DNA of 64,000 nucleotides, taken from Lasiodiplodia sp. COLG20. Lineage: Eukaryota > Ascomycota > Dothideomycetes > Botryosphaeriales > Botryosphaeriaceae. The notes under the pieces are model-generated. The model was given only the letters and a program-made list of their open reading frames with translations. It did not search any database and was not told the origin of the DNA. Of the stretch, positions 24,744-36,223 are shown piece after piece. The translations under genes and the position numbers were made by a program. Where the stretch lies: positions 186,001 through 250,000 of the forward strand of contig VNWV01000001.1 of the NCBI GenBank assembly GCA_009801085.1, in the 5' to 3' direction. Numbering within the stretch: the stretch's first letter is position 1; every line of letters begins with the position of its first letter.

Positions 24744-26303
24744 CTATCCCGAGCTGCTATTAGCACCCATGGCCAGAGCCTCAGTAACCTTCTTCAAAGT
24801 CTCGTCAAAGTCGTCTTCCTCCTTGGAGATGCCTTTCATCAACTCGGGCAGAATGACTTGACTCGCTCTGACTAGCCTCTCGGACCTCTTCCTGACGTCC
24901 TCCCTCAACGCCTCCCAGTCGACTCCAACCACTTTCCCCTCATCTTTCACCACCCTCCCATCCACCAACACAGTCCGTATATCCGATGAATTCGAATTGC
25001 ACACCAGCATCCCGACCGGATCCACCGCCGGCACCATGCCCAAGCCGTCACACGCCGTAACCACGACATCCGCCCTCTTCCCGGGCGTCAGACTGCCAAC
25101 CAGATGGCCGATCCCCAGCGCATCCGCACCCCCCTGCGTCGCCAACCTCAGCACATCCGCCGCCTTGCGCGGACACGTCAACGGTGGGCGCCCCGGCGTG
25201 CTCTTCTTAAACGCCTCCTCATTATCCCTCGCCCGCTGCGCCTGCAACAACAACCTCGCCTGCGCCACCATGTCGTTGTTCTGACTGCACGTCACATCCA
25301 CCCCCAACCCCACCTTCCCGCACCCAAACCGATCCATCGCCCGAAACGCCACGGGATGCCCCATCCCCATCTGCAGCTCCGTCTCGGGCGTCGACACCAC
25401 CCCGGCGCCGCTGCGCGCCACCAGCGCGCACTCGGCGTCCGTCCACGCCGCGCCGTGCGAGAAGAGCAGGTCCGGCCCCAGTTCGTCGGCGTCGCCCAGG
25501 TGCTGGACGACGCGCGCCTGCGAGATGTCGTAGTGCCCGATGGCGACGTGCGATGTGATGAGCGGGAGCTGCAGGTCTGGCGACCGCGCGAAGGCGATTT
25601 CGGCGGCGATGCCTGCCGCGCCGGCCGTCTCGGGCTCGTTGGTGGCGAGGCCGCAGACGAGGAGGCTGGATTCCCACGTGTTGGCGGAGCCGCTGTTGGC
25701 GTCGGCGAAGTGCTGGGCCAGGACGCGGCGCAGGTCGGCGCGGCGGGCGGCGGGCGTGAAGGCCGGGTCGGCGGTGTTGAGGGTGGTGGAATCATCGGTG
25801 ATGTTGAGCAGCGGCGGGTTGGCGTAGAGGCCGTAGCAGAAGGCGCCGCGGATGCGGGCGTGCTTGAGGGCGCGGACGGCGGCGTCGGCGTGCTGCGGCG
25901 AGTTGAGGATGTGGCAGTGGTCGACGACGGTGGTGATGCCGTTGTGCAGCAGGTCGACGGCGCCCGCGTAGTTGGCTGTGTACACGTCGTCGGCCGTGTA
26001 CAGGCTGCCGAAGCACGTCCGCATGATCAGCGCGTAGTCCATCAGCGTCCAGTCGCTGCCGATCGACCGTAGCAGCTGCTGCCACAGGTGGTGGTGGCAG
26101 TCGACGTAACCTGGTGATACCAGGCAGTTGGTTGCGTCGATGATGCGTGTGCCGGAGGGGGGCGCCGTGATGTTGGGCGACACTTTGACTATCGTGTTGC
26201 CCTCGATCAGGATGTCGCAGTCGCGCATGATCCCAAGCGCGGGGTCCATGGAGATGACGGTGCCATGCTGGATGAGAATTGAAGCCTTGTCCTGATCAGC
26301 CAT
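24744..26303 (-). CDS. Amidohydrolase-superfamily metal-dependent hydrolase (deaminase/chlorohydrolase type)
   Basis: Predicted 519-aa intronless cytosolic enzyme of the TrzA/AtzA and guanine/cytosine-deaminase-like branch. The N-terminal beta-sandwich part (ILIQHGTVISMDPALGIMRD) precedes the metal site GYVDCHHHLWQQ (HxH). Further ligand candidates are GITTVVDHCHI, the His in LITSHVAIGHYD, LLFSHGAAW and GLGVDVTCSQNNDM. The C terminus returns to the sandwich with GKRADVVVT and VLVDGRVVKDEGKVV. Such enzymes hydrolyse aromatic or heterocyclic amines and halides. The substrate cannot be deduced here. ATG at 26303 was chosen; no upstream ATG is in frame nearby. Palindromes F and G bracket the gene. 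A catabolic or detoxifying role with the nearby P450 is possible but not shown. Confidence 0.88.
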   Translation of the reverse strand: MADQDKASILIQHGTVISMDPALGIMRDCDILIEGNTIVKVSPNITAPPSGTRIIDATNCLVSPGYVDCHHHLWQQLLRSIGSDWTLMDYALIMRTCFGSLYTADDVYTANYAGAVDLLHNGITTVVDHCHILNSPQHADAAVRALKHARIRGAFCYGLYANPPLLNITDDSTTLNTADPAFTPAARRADLRRVLAQHFADANSGSANTWESSLLVCGLATNEPETAGAAGIAAEIAFARSPDLQLPLITSHVAIGHYDISQARVVQHLGDADELGPDLLFSHGAAWTDAECALVARSGAGVVSTPETELQMGMGHPVAFRAMDRFGCGKVGLGVDVTCSQNNDMVAQARLLLQAQRARDNEEAFKKSTPGRPPLTCPRKAADVLRLATQGGADALGIGHLVGSLTPGKRADVVVTACDGLGMVPAVDPVGMLVCNSNSSDIRTVLVDGRVVKDEGKVVGVDWEALREDVRKRSERLVRASQVILPELMKGISKEEDDFDETLKKVTEALAMGANSSSG

Positions 26304-26934
26304 TGTCAAGTCTGCTGGTGGAGTTTTTTTGATGTGAATGGGACACTACGCATCCGTAGACCTTTTATCTTGGTGCCGTGTAAGCACCCCGCATTAACCA
26401 ACACCTAGTATCACATCTTCGGCAGGCCAACGTAAGCGTGGCATGTTAATGATTTACCCTTTCGGCAGTCTCGCCAAGCTGCTTATCTCACGCCCCGCTT
26501 ATTATCCGTCGTGGGGCATGAGGGTGCTATCATACGATCGGGCATGTCATAAGCTGGGAGGCGGGGGATCTTGTGAATTTATGCTTGGAATGGAAGCAGG
26601 TCAGTAACTACAACTGGGGTCAGTCTTGGCAAGTATGGGTGCGGCAGGGGCTGAACGCCTCGCCCCATCTGCAGTTGAAGCTATCATCTGGATGGAAATG
26701 TCGAATTAATAATTAAACATTTACGTCCAGACGATAGCTTCAACTACCCACGTAACCAGACCCATACCTCGAGTTGACGGAACAGGTTTCATCATGCGTC
26801 ACCTACGACGGATCTCCTAAACTCCATTGACAGACTTTTAAGCATTATAAATTCAAAACCTCTCGCACGCTCCCGCAGCCTTTTCCAGCAATTTACTTAC
26901 CTCTCTTACTCATTCCCTCATATGCTTGGGCTTG
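26304..26934. other. Spacer with palindrome G
   Basis: Promoter side of the amidohydrolase and 3' flank of the minus-strand NLR. It contains palindrome G (26670-26752). A TTATAAATT motif near 26845 is too far from a plus-strand gene to assign. Confidence 0.5.
26670..26752. repeat. Palindromic repeat copy G
   Basis: Arms GCAGTTGAAGCTATCATCTG and CCAGACGATAGCTTCAACTA around ATTAATAATT. No tail detected. It lies 183 bp beyond the stop of the minus-strand NLR. Confidence 0.85.
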
Positions 26935-29900
26935 CTACTTCTCGACCGGGCGTCTTCTCTCAATAGCACACCGAGGGCAACGACCCAAGACGCACCCTCC
27001 TCTTTTCTTTTTGCCTCGTTCGTGTGGCCAAATCTCGTCTTTCTCTCTGGTCGTATGTTCGTCCCGCAGCACCGAGATCTCCGCATGGATACTTGCCCAG
27101 TCTGTTGTGTTTTCCCAGCCAGGAGAGCTAGCATGCGGCACAATCGCTACACGATCACCCACTTTGATCCATCCGAAATTCGTCTTGTCCTACAAGGAAT
27201 TGATTAGCAAATTGCATGACTATGCGGCCGATGTAGCAGCATTGCTTACGGTTTGACGCAGCACTTTCCCCTTCTCTTGCAGCTGGCGGCCATTGTGGCC
27301 GAAGACGACTTCCTCGGGCTCCCATTTGACGCATTGTTTCGACGTCCCTTCAACTATCTTGGCTTCATAGTAGGACCGTTCATACTCCTCTCCGGAGCTT
27401 TGGCAGCGTCCGCAGACGGTCAGAGCGAGGCGATGGACGGGGGTGGAAGCAGCGCCAAAGATGGGTGGGCTCATGACGTAGGGTCTGTCTTGGCCTCCAT
27501 GGCCCGTGATTTCCGAGTCGACGGTTATTCGGCCATCGCGCCGGATGGAGAGTGTCTCGTGCAGGTCCGCGTGCTTGAAGATCCTTGCAATGATGGGGAT
27601 TGGTAGGACGGGGAAAGTGTTGAGGGCCTTTTGGGACTCTTGAACTGGAGGGGGACAGGATGAGAAAAGAGAAACGTCCATCTTGGCTTTTCTCAGTCTC
27701 CAGCATAGCTCAAGGCTCCAGCAAGGAGTCCAGTGCTTCCTCCTCAAGGTATCGAGCCGCTCATCGGATAATTTAGTTGGACATTGCCGGTGCAGATGTG
27801 CTGGAATTTTTTCAAGATCGGCACCCAGATCCAAGAGTTGGCTTGCAACAGCGTAGTTGCAGTGCTGGATTGCCGCGGCCAACGCAGTCATGCCTTGTTC
27901 GTTTGGACGGTCGATAGTGAAACCGTGGTCGAGAAAAGGTCGCAAGTCAAACCTGACATCGCAGACGGCAGCGAAATGCACTGCAGTATCGTCGTTGCAT
28001 GCACCAAGATTCGGATCCGCCCCTGCTTGCAGCAATGCCGGGACAGTATCGCCGCCTGAGAGAACCGCGGAATGGAGAGGCGTGAACTCGTTCAAGCGGC
28101 TCCGAAGATTCACATCAGCCCCGTGCTCGATCAGGGCCTGCACAGTCCTGGGATCATTGGTGCAACAGGCATCGTGCAAAGGAGTTGACTTGGAGTGGGC
28201 CTGGTCGTTTATGCGTCCCCTGATGACTTCATCCTGCAACAGCGCCTTCAGGATCAGGGGACGACGCCGCCAGGCGGCAGTCTGCAACAGACTTCCACGC
28301 CCGGCATAATCCTCGACTCGAGCCGGATCGTCCTTGAGGATCGCTCGCGCAAGTTGGACGGCTCCTGGAAAATTCCTGCATGTCTCAATCAGAGTGATCA
28401 AAACTGTCGTCTCCCGCCATCCGTGGTCGTTTGGCACCGCTTTCAGCCTCGCACCCCTCTCGTGGAGCAACAAAGCCGCAGGATACCGGCCATTGCTGGT
28501 GTTAACGGCATACGGAACTCGTACTGCGCGGAAGATGGGCGTTTCCTTCGTGTGCCCATACTCAACCTCCATGTTTGCACCAGTGTCCAGGAGCCACTGC
28601 AAAGCCGAACAGGAATCGGCAGTGGCTGCCCACAACAGCGGCGTGCTATCGAGTACGCTTTTCTTGTCCATGTCCTCACCTCTGTTGGCCATTCTTTTCA
28701 ATACTTCGGTGTAGTTGAAGAATGCCGCAAGCAGTGGGCCAGAGAAGTATGTTGGAGACTGATACCACCCTGTTTTCTCGTTGTACTTGTCAAATTTACG
28801 TCTATTAATGGGCATCAGCTTTTGACTTATTTGTATGGGATGCATTCGAGAGCACCTACCTCCTGTGCATGAACCTGTCCCATCGAGTGAACCTTTTGCC
28901 ATCGGACAAGCCCAAGTGATCAACAAACGAGGGGTAGTTCTTGTGGACAAACATCTGCCAAGTGTTCTTCTCCGGTGTATGATATACCAAGCCCCCAATC
29001 AGATGCCTGGTAGTAGTGGTGCCCGGAAAGTTGAACTGAAAGAGGAAATGGAAGATTTGCAACCATTTCAGAACTGCACCATCTCGTAGTAAAAGGCTGT
29101 CAAGGTGGTCCTTGGACGCTCTGAGGCGTTTCCGCTCAACGAGGTGCTGAACCCAATAGATGGCAGCGTACTCAAGGAAAGGCTCGTCATCAAGAGTATC
29201 GCGCATCCTCTGCTCGGACTTGTTTCTAGCGAGGCCAACCGGGATGAAGTGTCTGCCATCAGCGGTAATGTATTCCAGACATCTTGCCAGGATCTCGCCA
29301 TGGATGGTAGTCAGTTTCGCCTGACCTGATTCGGGAGTGACATCCACAAGGCCTGCGTCGGGCGATAACAAGTAATCTCTTACAGATGCATGCACAAACT
29401 GGATCTCTCGGGTCTCCGGATCGATACGTATGAAAGATCCAAGCACGGAATCCAGCTCGTTCTTCACTTTCGGGGTCAAATCCAAGGCACAGGCGAGCTC
29501 TTCAAGCTTGAAGGCACGAAATCCGCAAATAAGCCATTTGAGCACGGTACGAAATTCGTGTGGAAGGTCTCCGGGCTGATTGTTGATTTCCTTCATCGTC
29601 CAATCATAGAATCCTTTGAGTCCATTTGGTGGGTTGTCCAGAGCTGCACGAACCTTGTCCGGTTTCTTGTTGGCGAGATCCTTGCACGACAGGCTGGCGT
29701 AGAGAAACATTCCGCCTGCATTTTCGACTAGTACGCGGACAGCATCCCCCGTAAGCTGGTCATCCCATCCGTTCGACTCTGCAAAGGACTCCAGTTTCTG
29801 TGTCACAACGGCATGAATGTCGTCGCTGTTGTCATCTGGCACCATCTCTCGTTCGAGGTTCTCTCGATGGAGTGTTCTCAGCAGGGCCGTTCTGAACCAC

Positions 29901-31401
29901 GTCCGAGTTCTGCTCACGATGAGGATGCTCCATCCCTCCGGTGCGTCTTTGAGCACCTCAAAGAACCTTTCCCAGTCTTCTTCTCCTGCCGTATCCTTCT
30001 CAGGCTCCAGGCATTCGTCCAGACCATCCACTATCAGCGTTGTAGGTCGCCCTTGCCGGTAAAGTTGGCGCATCACACCAACCAGAACATCGCAGCTCGG
30101 CTCTTCTGATTGTGTGGAGCCGTATTCATTCTCTGGAAGGGCAAGGTGTCCGGAAGAGGCATTTTGGAGGTGTCGGGGCTTTCTGAGTAGTTGCCAGATC
30201 CACGATCGCAGGACTGCGTCTACAGTGCGCGTGCTTTCGTCCTGGTAGGTGCCTGTCAATAGAGTTCGTAATTAGCAGCCATCACAAATGAGTAGGAATT
30301 CTGCTTACAGAAAAAATACGCCACTCCAGTCGGCTGCCACTTTTGCATCTCGGTGATGATATACGCAGTCAGCGTCGATTTGCCAACTCCAGGCTCTCCC
30401 GTCAGCCAAAAGACGTGATTGCGACCTTTGCTCGGCGTGATCCATTTCTTGAAGTGCTCGTCTTCGAGGATCCACGAGCTGGTGGCAACATCGGTACCTT
30501 TTTCAGCGTTCTTCTTGGGTATGAGGAGATCCTTGAGTTTGCCTTCGACGTCCACGTGCTTCAACCACTCGAGGTAGTTTTCGAAGATTTCGCTCCTCCT
30601 CATACGCTCCATGTCGTCGTGAACATGCTTGATTGAACCGTGGACGCGCTCGACGCTCTCGTTCATTCGATCGAGGGTGTCGGTCTGCGCTTAGTCTGCC
30701 CTTGCACGGGCTTGCGCTTCGGCAAGTGTCGCCTCTGCAACTGCATTGTCGCACTCCGCCCTGACGAGATCCATAGAGAGGTTGAGCAGCGCCTGTTTGT
30801 TGTTTTCCGAGCTTGAGAGCCCGATAGAATCTCTTAAATGTTTGGTCTTTGATGCCGTGATGAACTCCTCGACATGAACAAAGAAAGCCAAGTATTTCTC
30901 AAATACTTTTTCAAGAGCATTGGTGAACTGCGTGGACTTGTATAAGTCCTTGTAGGCCTCGAGTCGTCCCAGCTGCTTCCCGACGCCTTCAAGGAAACCT
31001 TCGACCTTGCCGAACATTTCGGCGTATTTTTCGATAAGCTGCCTTCTATCTCAGCACCTATGAATACGTGGATTGTTGCCAGAACTTACATTCAAACATA
31101 TCTTGACGCTTCCCCAGACCACAGCAGCAATTCCGTGCGGCTCCAACTCTGCAATTGGTGAAATGACTTCATCGAGGCTCCGCACTCCTTTGAAGAAAGG
31201 TTCGCATTTCTCCAAGCAAGCTCTTGTTTTACTGTTGTGACCTTGCTTCAATTCTTCAATTCTCTGCGTCACATCCGATCTTAATGAAGGGAGGTTTTGT
31301 GGTCGTCTGTCGCGAGGAAAGCTGTTCTGGAAATTGTCCCTTGCGTTGACCCATGTCTCCACATGGCTGCCAACTTTTTCGGGGTCGCGAGGGGGACTCA
31401 T
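26935..31401 (-). pseudogene. NLR-like STAND protein: N-terminal helical domain, NACHT and ankyrin repeats, interrupted by an in-frame TAA
   Basis: Five exons on the minus strand: 31090-31401, 30309-31038, 28860-30252, 27250-28801 and 26935-27189. All four introns are GT-AG, 51-60 nt, and keep phase, giving 1,414 codons with one internal stop, TAA at 30691-30693. The N-terminal region (HGIAAVVWGSVKICLN, LIEKYAEMFGKVEGFL) resembles helical domains that precede NACHT in fungal STAND proteins. The stop falls in a predicted coiled coil (LAEAQARARAD / AQTDTLDRMNESVERV). The P-loop is LTGEPGVGKST and Walker B is TTLIVDGLDEC. Ankyrin repeats follow (STPLHDACCTNDPRTVQALI, NEFTPLHSAVLSGGDTVPAL). The last exon encodes GDRVAIVPHASSPGWEN, a motif seen at the ends of ankyrin proteins. 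The TAA would be CAA (Gln) before one C-to-T change in a CpA context. Likely role in non-self recognition if functional. Confidence 0.78.
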
Positions 31402-31921
31402 AGTGCCGTGAGCACACAGCGTTTCCGACCGGAGGCTGGGCGCTGGGTACTGTGGGATATTATCTTATAGTTGGCGGGGGAGCTGGAAAACGCCGTCTAT
31501 GTCTTGGCCCCCATCGGACCCCCGCACACATGTCAGACACTGTCCTACAGCACTTACGTCACTTCATGCGACCTGATGTGCATAACCAGATGTTTCCTTT
31601 CTCGCTATTGCCTGTAACCTAATTAGCTGCATCAGATGTTCAGCTCCTCTTCTCGAGGGGGAAGCTGAAAAGGCATGTGATACCAAGTAGCTTCTGTATA
31701 CCGAATTGAAAATCTGGTTCTTACAAATTGGAGAACCGATGAGCTCGTTCTCTGTCTCAAACTGTTAGCACAGTTATTGATGAATTTGTTGTATTTGAGC
31801 CAGTCAAATTAGTACAGAGGGGTAATGCAGCTGAAAGCTAGCGCGAAGAATAGCAGGGTCCTCGAATCTAGGGTAACCAAACCTCAGCTTTTTAAAGAGA
31901 AAAATAAAAACAAACACAACA

Positions 31922-32080
31922 TATGGGTAGTTGAAGCTATCGTCTGGACGTGTATGTGGACTTTTTAATTCGACGATTTCGTCCGGACGACGGCTTAAAC
32001 TACCCGTGACATGAGCGAAAAACAAATTAACGCTAGCCTTCTGATGCAGTACCCCTCTAGACTAGGGACTGCCAAGCGAT
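31922..32080 (+). repeat. Palindromic repeat copy H with directional tail
   Basis: Palindrome 31922-32013: arms GGGTAGTTGAAGCTATCGTC and GTCCGGACGACGGCTTAAAC, right end CCCGTGACATGAGCG and an A-rich run. The tail reads AACGCTAGCCTTCTGATGCA, then GTACCCCTCTAGACTAGGGA. It is the clearest tail copy and includes a short CCCT/AGGG inverted repeat. It lies 520 bp upstream of the minus-strand NLR start. Confidence 0.85.
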
Positions 32081-32109
32081 CGTGAGGGGATTTAGAAAAA
32101 GCAAAAGCA

Positions 32110-33000
32110 ATTGGATGAGCACGGACTCGATTCATTGTAGCAGTGGTACGCAGGATTCGCAACATGCGCAAGTGCAATCCTACCGTCGTCATCCGCACAA
32201 CCCACGTCAACCCTCGTCTCGCAGTGAAGCATAGCTTTCACGTTTGGGAAGATGAGACACCTAACGCGTTGCTTCGTATTTGAAAAATCCATGGTGCATC
32301 GCGTGGTAACCCACGTTCTGTTAACCAAAGTTATCGGATCTGTGATAAAACGTTCCTTGAGGATCACGAAAAGAGGCACTTTCCCGGCGTCGTCGTGGTC
32401 TTCCATTGGAGCTGTTGGCAACGTTAATGAATCCGTGGCGAAGCTATCCTCTTCGAAGAGACCCTCATGAAGAACCCCTCATGCATTGCGCCGAATGTCT
32501 CCGCAAATGGCTGACTCTTCTCCGCTTCCAGCTTGAAAAGATACTTCTTCGATGACTGAGCACTTGGATAGGCTCAAGGCTAGGCCTCACACCTGGCGTT
32601 TGCGACGAATCTCTGGGGGCCCATTGTCCATTTGTAGCGAGGATAGTCTGGATATCTTCTTCACCCAAGAGCTTGACTGCTTCGATGATGGCCCGAAGAA
32701 GTCTCCTGGCAAACGCTACATGCTCCGATTCGACCCTGCAAAATTCTGGCCGTTCTCCAAACCGGCTGCAGGGAGGACGTAGATAATTCCATCCTGTTCA
32801 GAGGATCCTGATGACGCTTGGTCCAGGCAAATCTTCACCACCAAAACATCCCCACTCCTAGCCCTAAGAACCAATGGTAGATCCTATTTCTAGGAGTAGC
32901 TTCCGACATCGGCATATTTGTCAAGACCGTCTGCTTGGAGTTGCTCGACAATCCTCAGATCCAACCTGGTCTGGCACAAGCTGGTACATGAAGGGCCTAG
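32110..33000 (-). pseudogene. Decayed protein gene of unknown family
   Basis: Protein-like stretches appear on the minus strand in successive frames separated by stops or shifts. They include IVEQLQADGLDKYADVGSYS (near 32950-32890), FARRLLRAIIEAVKLLGEED (near 32710-32650), LFKLEAEKSQPFAETFGAMH (near 32550-32490), and a longer open segment ending with DVGCADDDGRIALAHVANPA (near 32220-32150), which has an ankyrin-like look. No single splice model joins them. I read this as the relic of one gene, possibly another ankyrin protein, but no family can be named. Chance open frames remain possible. Confidence 0.35.
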
Positions 33001-33421
33001 GCCATGTCTCGGAGCAGCTAGAACCCTGTAAATCGTATGCCCTGTAAATTTATTCTTACCTGTCAAATGCGCTATAAGACTTGGACGATGTGCTCATGGT
33101 GAGATATCCTGCGGGGATGCGGGGGGCTTCGGCGGTGGCTTTCTTAGGGGATCCTCATCTCTGCTGGCCTCGAACGAGTGACTTTGAGTTTGAAAGCGCG
33201 TCCAGGACTGGAGCAGAGGCAGGTGCCCGCGTTGCTGCTGAGTCCTGGTGGTGGTTGAAGAGGACAACCGGTGTTGTTGAGAGCCTCGCCCCGAGGAACG
33301 CGCTAAACATTCACACCATGCCACCCAATCGGCTAAACATCGGAGCTCAAAACCGGTCTACATATTGCTTGCGCGCAGTAGCCTTAGCGACATTTCCTAG
33401 TGAAGTCATACCAACCCTTGC

Positions 33422-33509
33422 GGTTGTGTAGTGTAGTGGTTATCACTCCGGATTTTGATGCACAGCATTGAGTCTTCCGGCAACCTGGGTTCGAGCCCCA
33501 GCACGACCT
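33422..33509 (+). tRNA. tRNA-Gln(UUG) with a 16-nt intron
   Basis: Acceptor stem GGTTGTG pairs with CACGACC (one G-T). The D arm is GTGTAGTGGTTATCAC. The anticodon stem CCGGA/TCCGG encloses loop bases TTTTGA and T, with anticodon TTG at 33455-33457. A 16-nt intron (33459-33474) sits at the canonical site after base 37. The T arm CTGGGTTCGAGCCCCAG is intact. A T6 run follows at once as Pol III terminator. It reads CAA codons. Confidence 0.93.
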
Positions 33510-36134
33510 CTTTTTTGCTTTTTGGACTTTTGCCTGTTGCCTGGAGGTGGGGCATCGTGGAGGCGACGGCGGCGCAGTTCAAATAAGGTTTGGGTGACTT
33601 TTTGGAGCCGGGGTGATGAATCATAGATAAGCGACACTACGATTCCTATCCAGCAGCGTAATGTGTTCGGGAAACAGGCAGCTACTGTGGTATTCTTTTC
33701 ATTTTGGCAAGATACAATATTTTTCATGGGATGGGTGCCCCCCGATTTGCTTCACATTATTGTTTCAAATCCATTCTCCACAGAAGAAACCCTATACGAT
33801 TGGCCGCAGCAAGTTATAGTAATGATGAATAAATCATTGATACCTTCACCTTTGCTCCAGCTCCACCCATAGGCAGGAAACCCAAACAAAACCGCTAGGA
33901 AACTTAAAAGTTTCCACAGCTGTGTGGCACTGTGATCTCATCGAATTGAAGAGGAACGCAGGCGATGAAGATTCGGGGACGTCTGTTCGTATGGAAGGCT
34001 TTATTACAAGAATTCAAACTAGGTCACGGGTTGGCGCCTGATGAGGAGCACGGGCAACCCACCACGGGGCACATGCGGACTGGCACCCTTCCCGGCTACA
34101 AATGCGCCGCTCCGCCTCCTGCGAAAAGGAGCCTGGTACACCCTCCACAAGCAGGTCAAATGAATTCCTAGAAAAAATGATTTTTGCTGGAGTCTTGTTC
34201 GACCAACTTACATTTCATCCCATTATCGCATCATTCGTATTCGTTATAAACTAGCAAACCCTACATCATCTACCTTCGGTCCTGTACATCATCATTTAAG
34301 TAAAATGGAGGTAAGAAGTACCATCCATTGGAAAAGGCAACTATTAGTTTAGATGCATAAAGAGCTTTTAGATCCACGCTAAGTACATAGAATGCAGCAA
34401 AATAATTCTACACGAACAAGGCACTTCCAACAAGTGGTACTTCTTTGATTGCCGAGTGTTAAAGAGAGTATGTAGGCATGTTAATGGTTTCGAGAAATAC
34501 AGTGGTAGAGGTTGCTTTTATAGCCAGAGTCTGCAGCCGCTTCCGGGCCACGCGCACAAGCTCAATGCATCATGTGCACTTCCAAGTCTAGGACATGTGC
34601 TAGCAGCGACAGGGCAAAATTCGTTGTGCATAGTCATGCTCGGCCTGTGCTCATCCGTCTTTCCCATTTGCCACAATTCTTCGATCACCCCCGCACTTCT
34701 TCAATCGAATGCAGCGATGCAGAACGTCCAATTGCGTCATGGCGGAAGTTCTTTGCCATGTGGAGAAGATAATAACATGCAGTGGTAAGGCTGGAATAAG
34801 AGTCAAGATGGTGACATCGGCGAGGAGATGAGCGGGTGAATTTTCCGGCCCGTACGGGAATTATGGCGTCTTGTCAAAGAACGCAGCAGTTCCCAATTGA
34901 GGATAGTATGCATGGCTAGACATGCCAGCTATGATGGAGCCGCATCTCATCATTCGGGCTACCGAGGGCAAGGATTCATAAGACACGCATTCGACATCCG
35001 AGCAAGAATTCTGAGAATTATCTGTAATTATCTGTATCTGTAGGAAGCATTGGAACGAATACCGTCCTTGAAAGCCGAGGAAGCAATAATAGAGATGATG
35101 ACAGATGGACAGGTGGTGTGTACGCATCAGACGCTATTTGTGTTACGTTCGAAGATTGATTGCCAATCGGAGAGGAAACTCAACATTCAAGCAAGTTGAG
35201 AGGTACTATGTATCATCTCCCCGGGACTTCAGGCCCACGGCAGGAGCGAAGAAAGTGGCACGTTGGTCTTCGGCGAAGGCAACGAGATACCGTCTCTATG
35301 AATCTTCAAGTCCAGCACCATGAACAGTCTGGCAGCCAACTGACTGAGCAACAAAGCAACAACGTGATGCTCACATGCTCGAATGTCGAACACTCGTTGG
35401 TGATGTCATGTCGGCGCTCATCCAAAGATGAATGCGGAAAACCCGTATCTTTTCGGTGCTGGAAAGCTAGACGCCACAGGTGGGCTAGTTAGCGTGACTC
35501 CCAGATTAAAAAAATTCTTTGCCTGCGCACCAGGCGCATCCTAAAGTTATTTGCGTCTCAATGCTTGTATACCCCGTGAGCAAACGAAATTGCTGTCGAA
35601 CGATGGAGATCAGCCACGGTTAAAGGCGCCGTCACATCCGTGTGGCAATCAATCTGCGGCGAACGCGGTCTTGATCGCCTCTCCCCAGCAGCAGAAATTG
35701 AGCGACGTTTCTCCCCCACCCTCAACACAGGCGACGTCGTAGTGCGGCCTGTCGACAGCCCGGCCTCCTTCGAGATGTGTTGTCGAGTCTCTCGCTGCGC
35801 GCAGGAAGGCAAGCGAGGTGCGCCCCCCAGTTGAATTCCTTTTTTTTTTTTCTCTCTCGGCTCGTCCGACGAGTCTCTGCCAGAGGGGTACGCGCACACC
35901 CACCCCACCAACCCCCCAAAAACCACCCCCTTGCATAATTGTACCACTGCTCGAGTCGCACATTCCTCTGTTTCGCAAAATCCTTCAGCGAACAGGGCAC
36001 GCAGCGGCCGCCAGAGCTGCTCAGGGCTTCGAAAAGACGTATTCTACAGTACTTAAGTGCAGTACCTCTCTCCCAAACTCAGCTCGCCCTGATCCTGGGA
36101 GTTGGGATTCTCACCAGTCCTCAACGCTCCTCAG
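33510..36134. other. Gene-less region between the two tRNAs
   Basis: 2.6 kb without a supportable protein gene, repeat copy or further RNA gene. Short open frames are scattered on both strands, with no domain or splice signature. A homopolymer T run lies near 35839-35850. Confidence 0.5.
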
Positions 36135-36223
36135 GCCTCTATGGCGCAGTGGTAACGCGTCGCACTTGTATTTTCCAACCATATGCAATGCGAAGATCCT
36201 GGGTTCAACTCCCAGTGGAGGCA
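36135..36223 (+). tRNA. tRNA-Thr(UGU) with a 17-nt intron
   Basis: Acceptor stem GCCTCTA pairs with TGGAGGC. D arm is GGCGCAGTGGTAACGCG-like. Anticodon stem TCGCA/TGCGA encloses CTTGTA and A with anticodon TGT at 36167-36169. The 17-nt intron is 36171-36187, directly after base 37. The T arm CTGGGTTCAACTCCCAG is perfect. A T5 terminator occurs about 28 nt downstream. Confidence 0.92.

Larger units (their letters stand above)
31402..33421. other. Spacer with palindrome H and a decayed coding region
   Basis: 2 kb with no intact gene. It contains the presumed promoter of the minus-strand NLR, palindrome H with tail (31922-32080) and a fragmented minus-strand coding region (32110-33000). It ends at the tRNA-Gln gene. 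Confidence 0.55.

Noticed and set aside
28802..28859. Alternative acceptor giving a 34-nt intron in the minus-strand NLR
   Set aside because: Too short for splicing. The acceptor at 28802-28803 gives a normal 58-nt intron in phase.
33081..33431. 116-codon plus-strand open frame before tRNA-Gln
   Set aside because: Runs into the tRNA gene and shows no recognisable domain or codon pattern.
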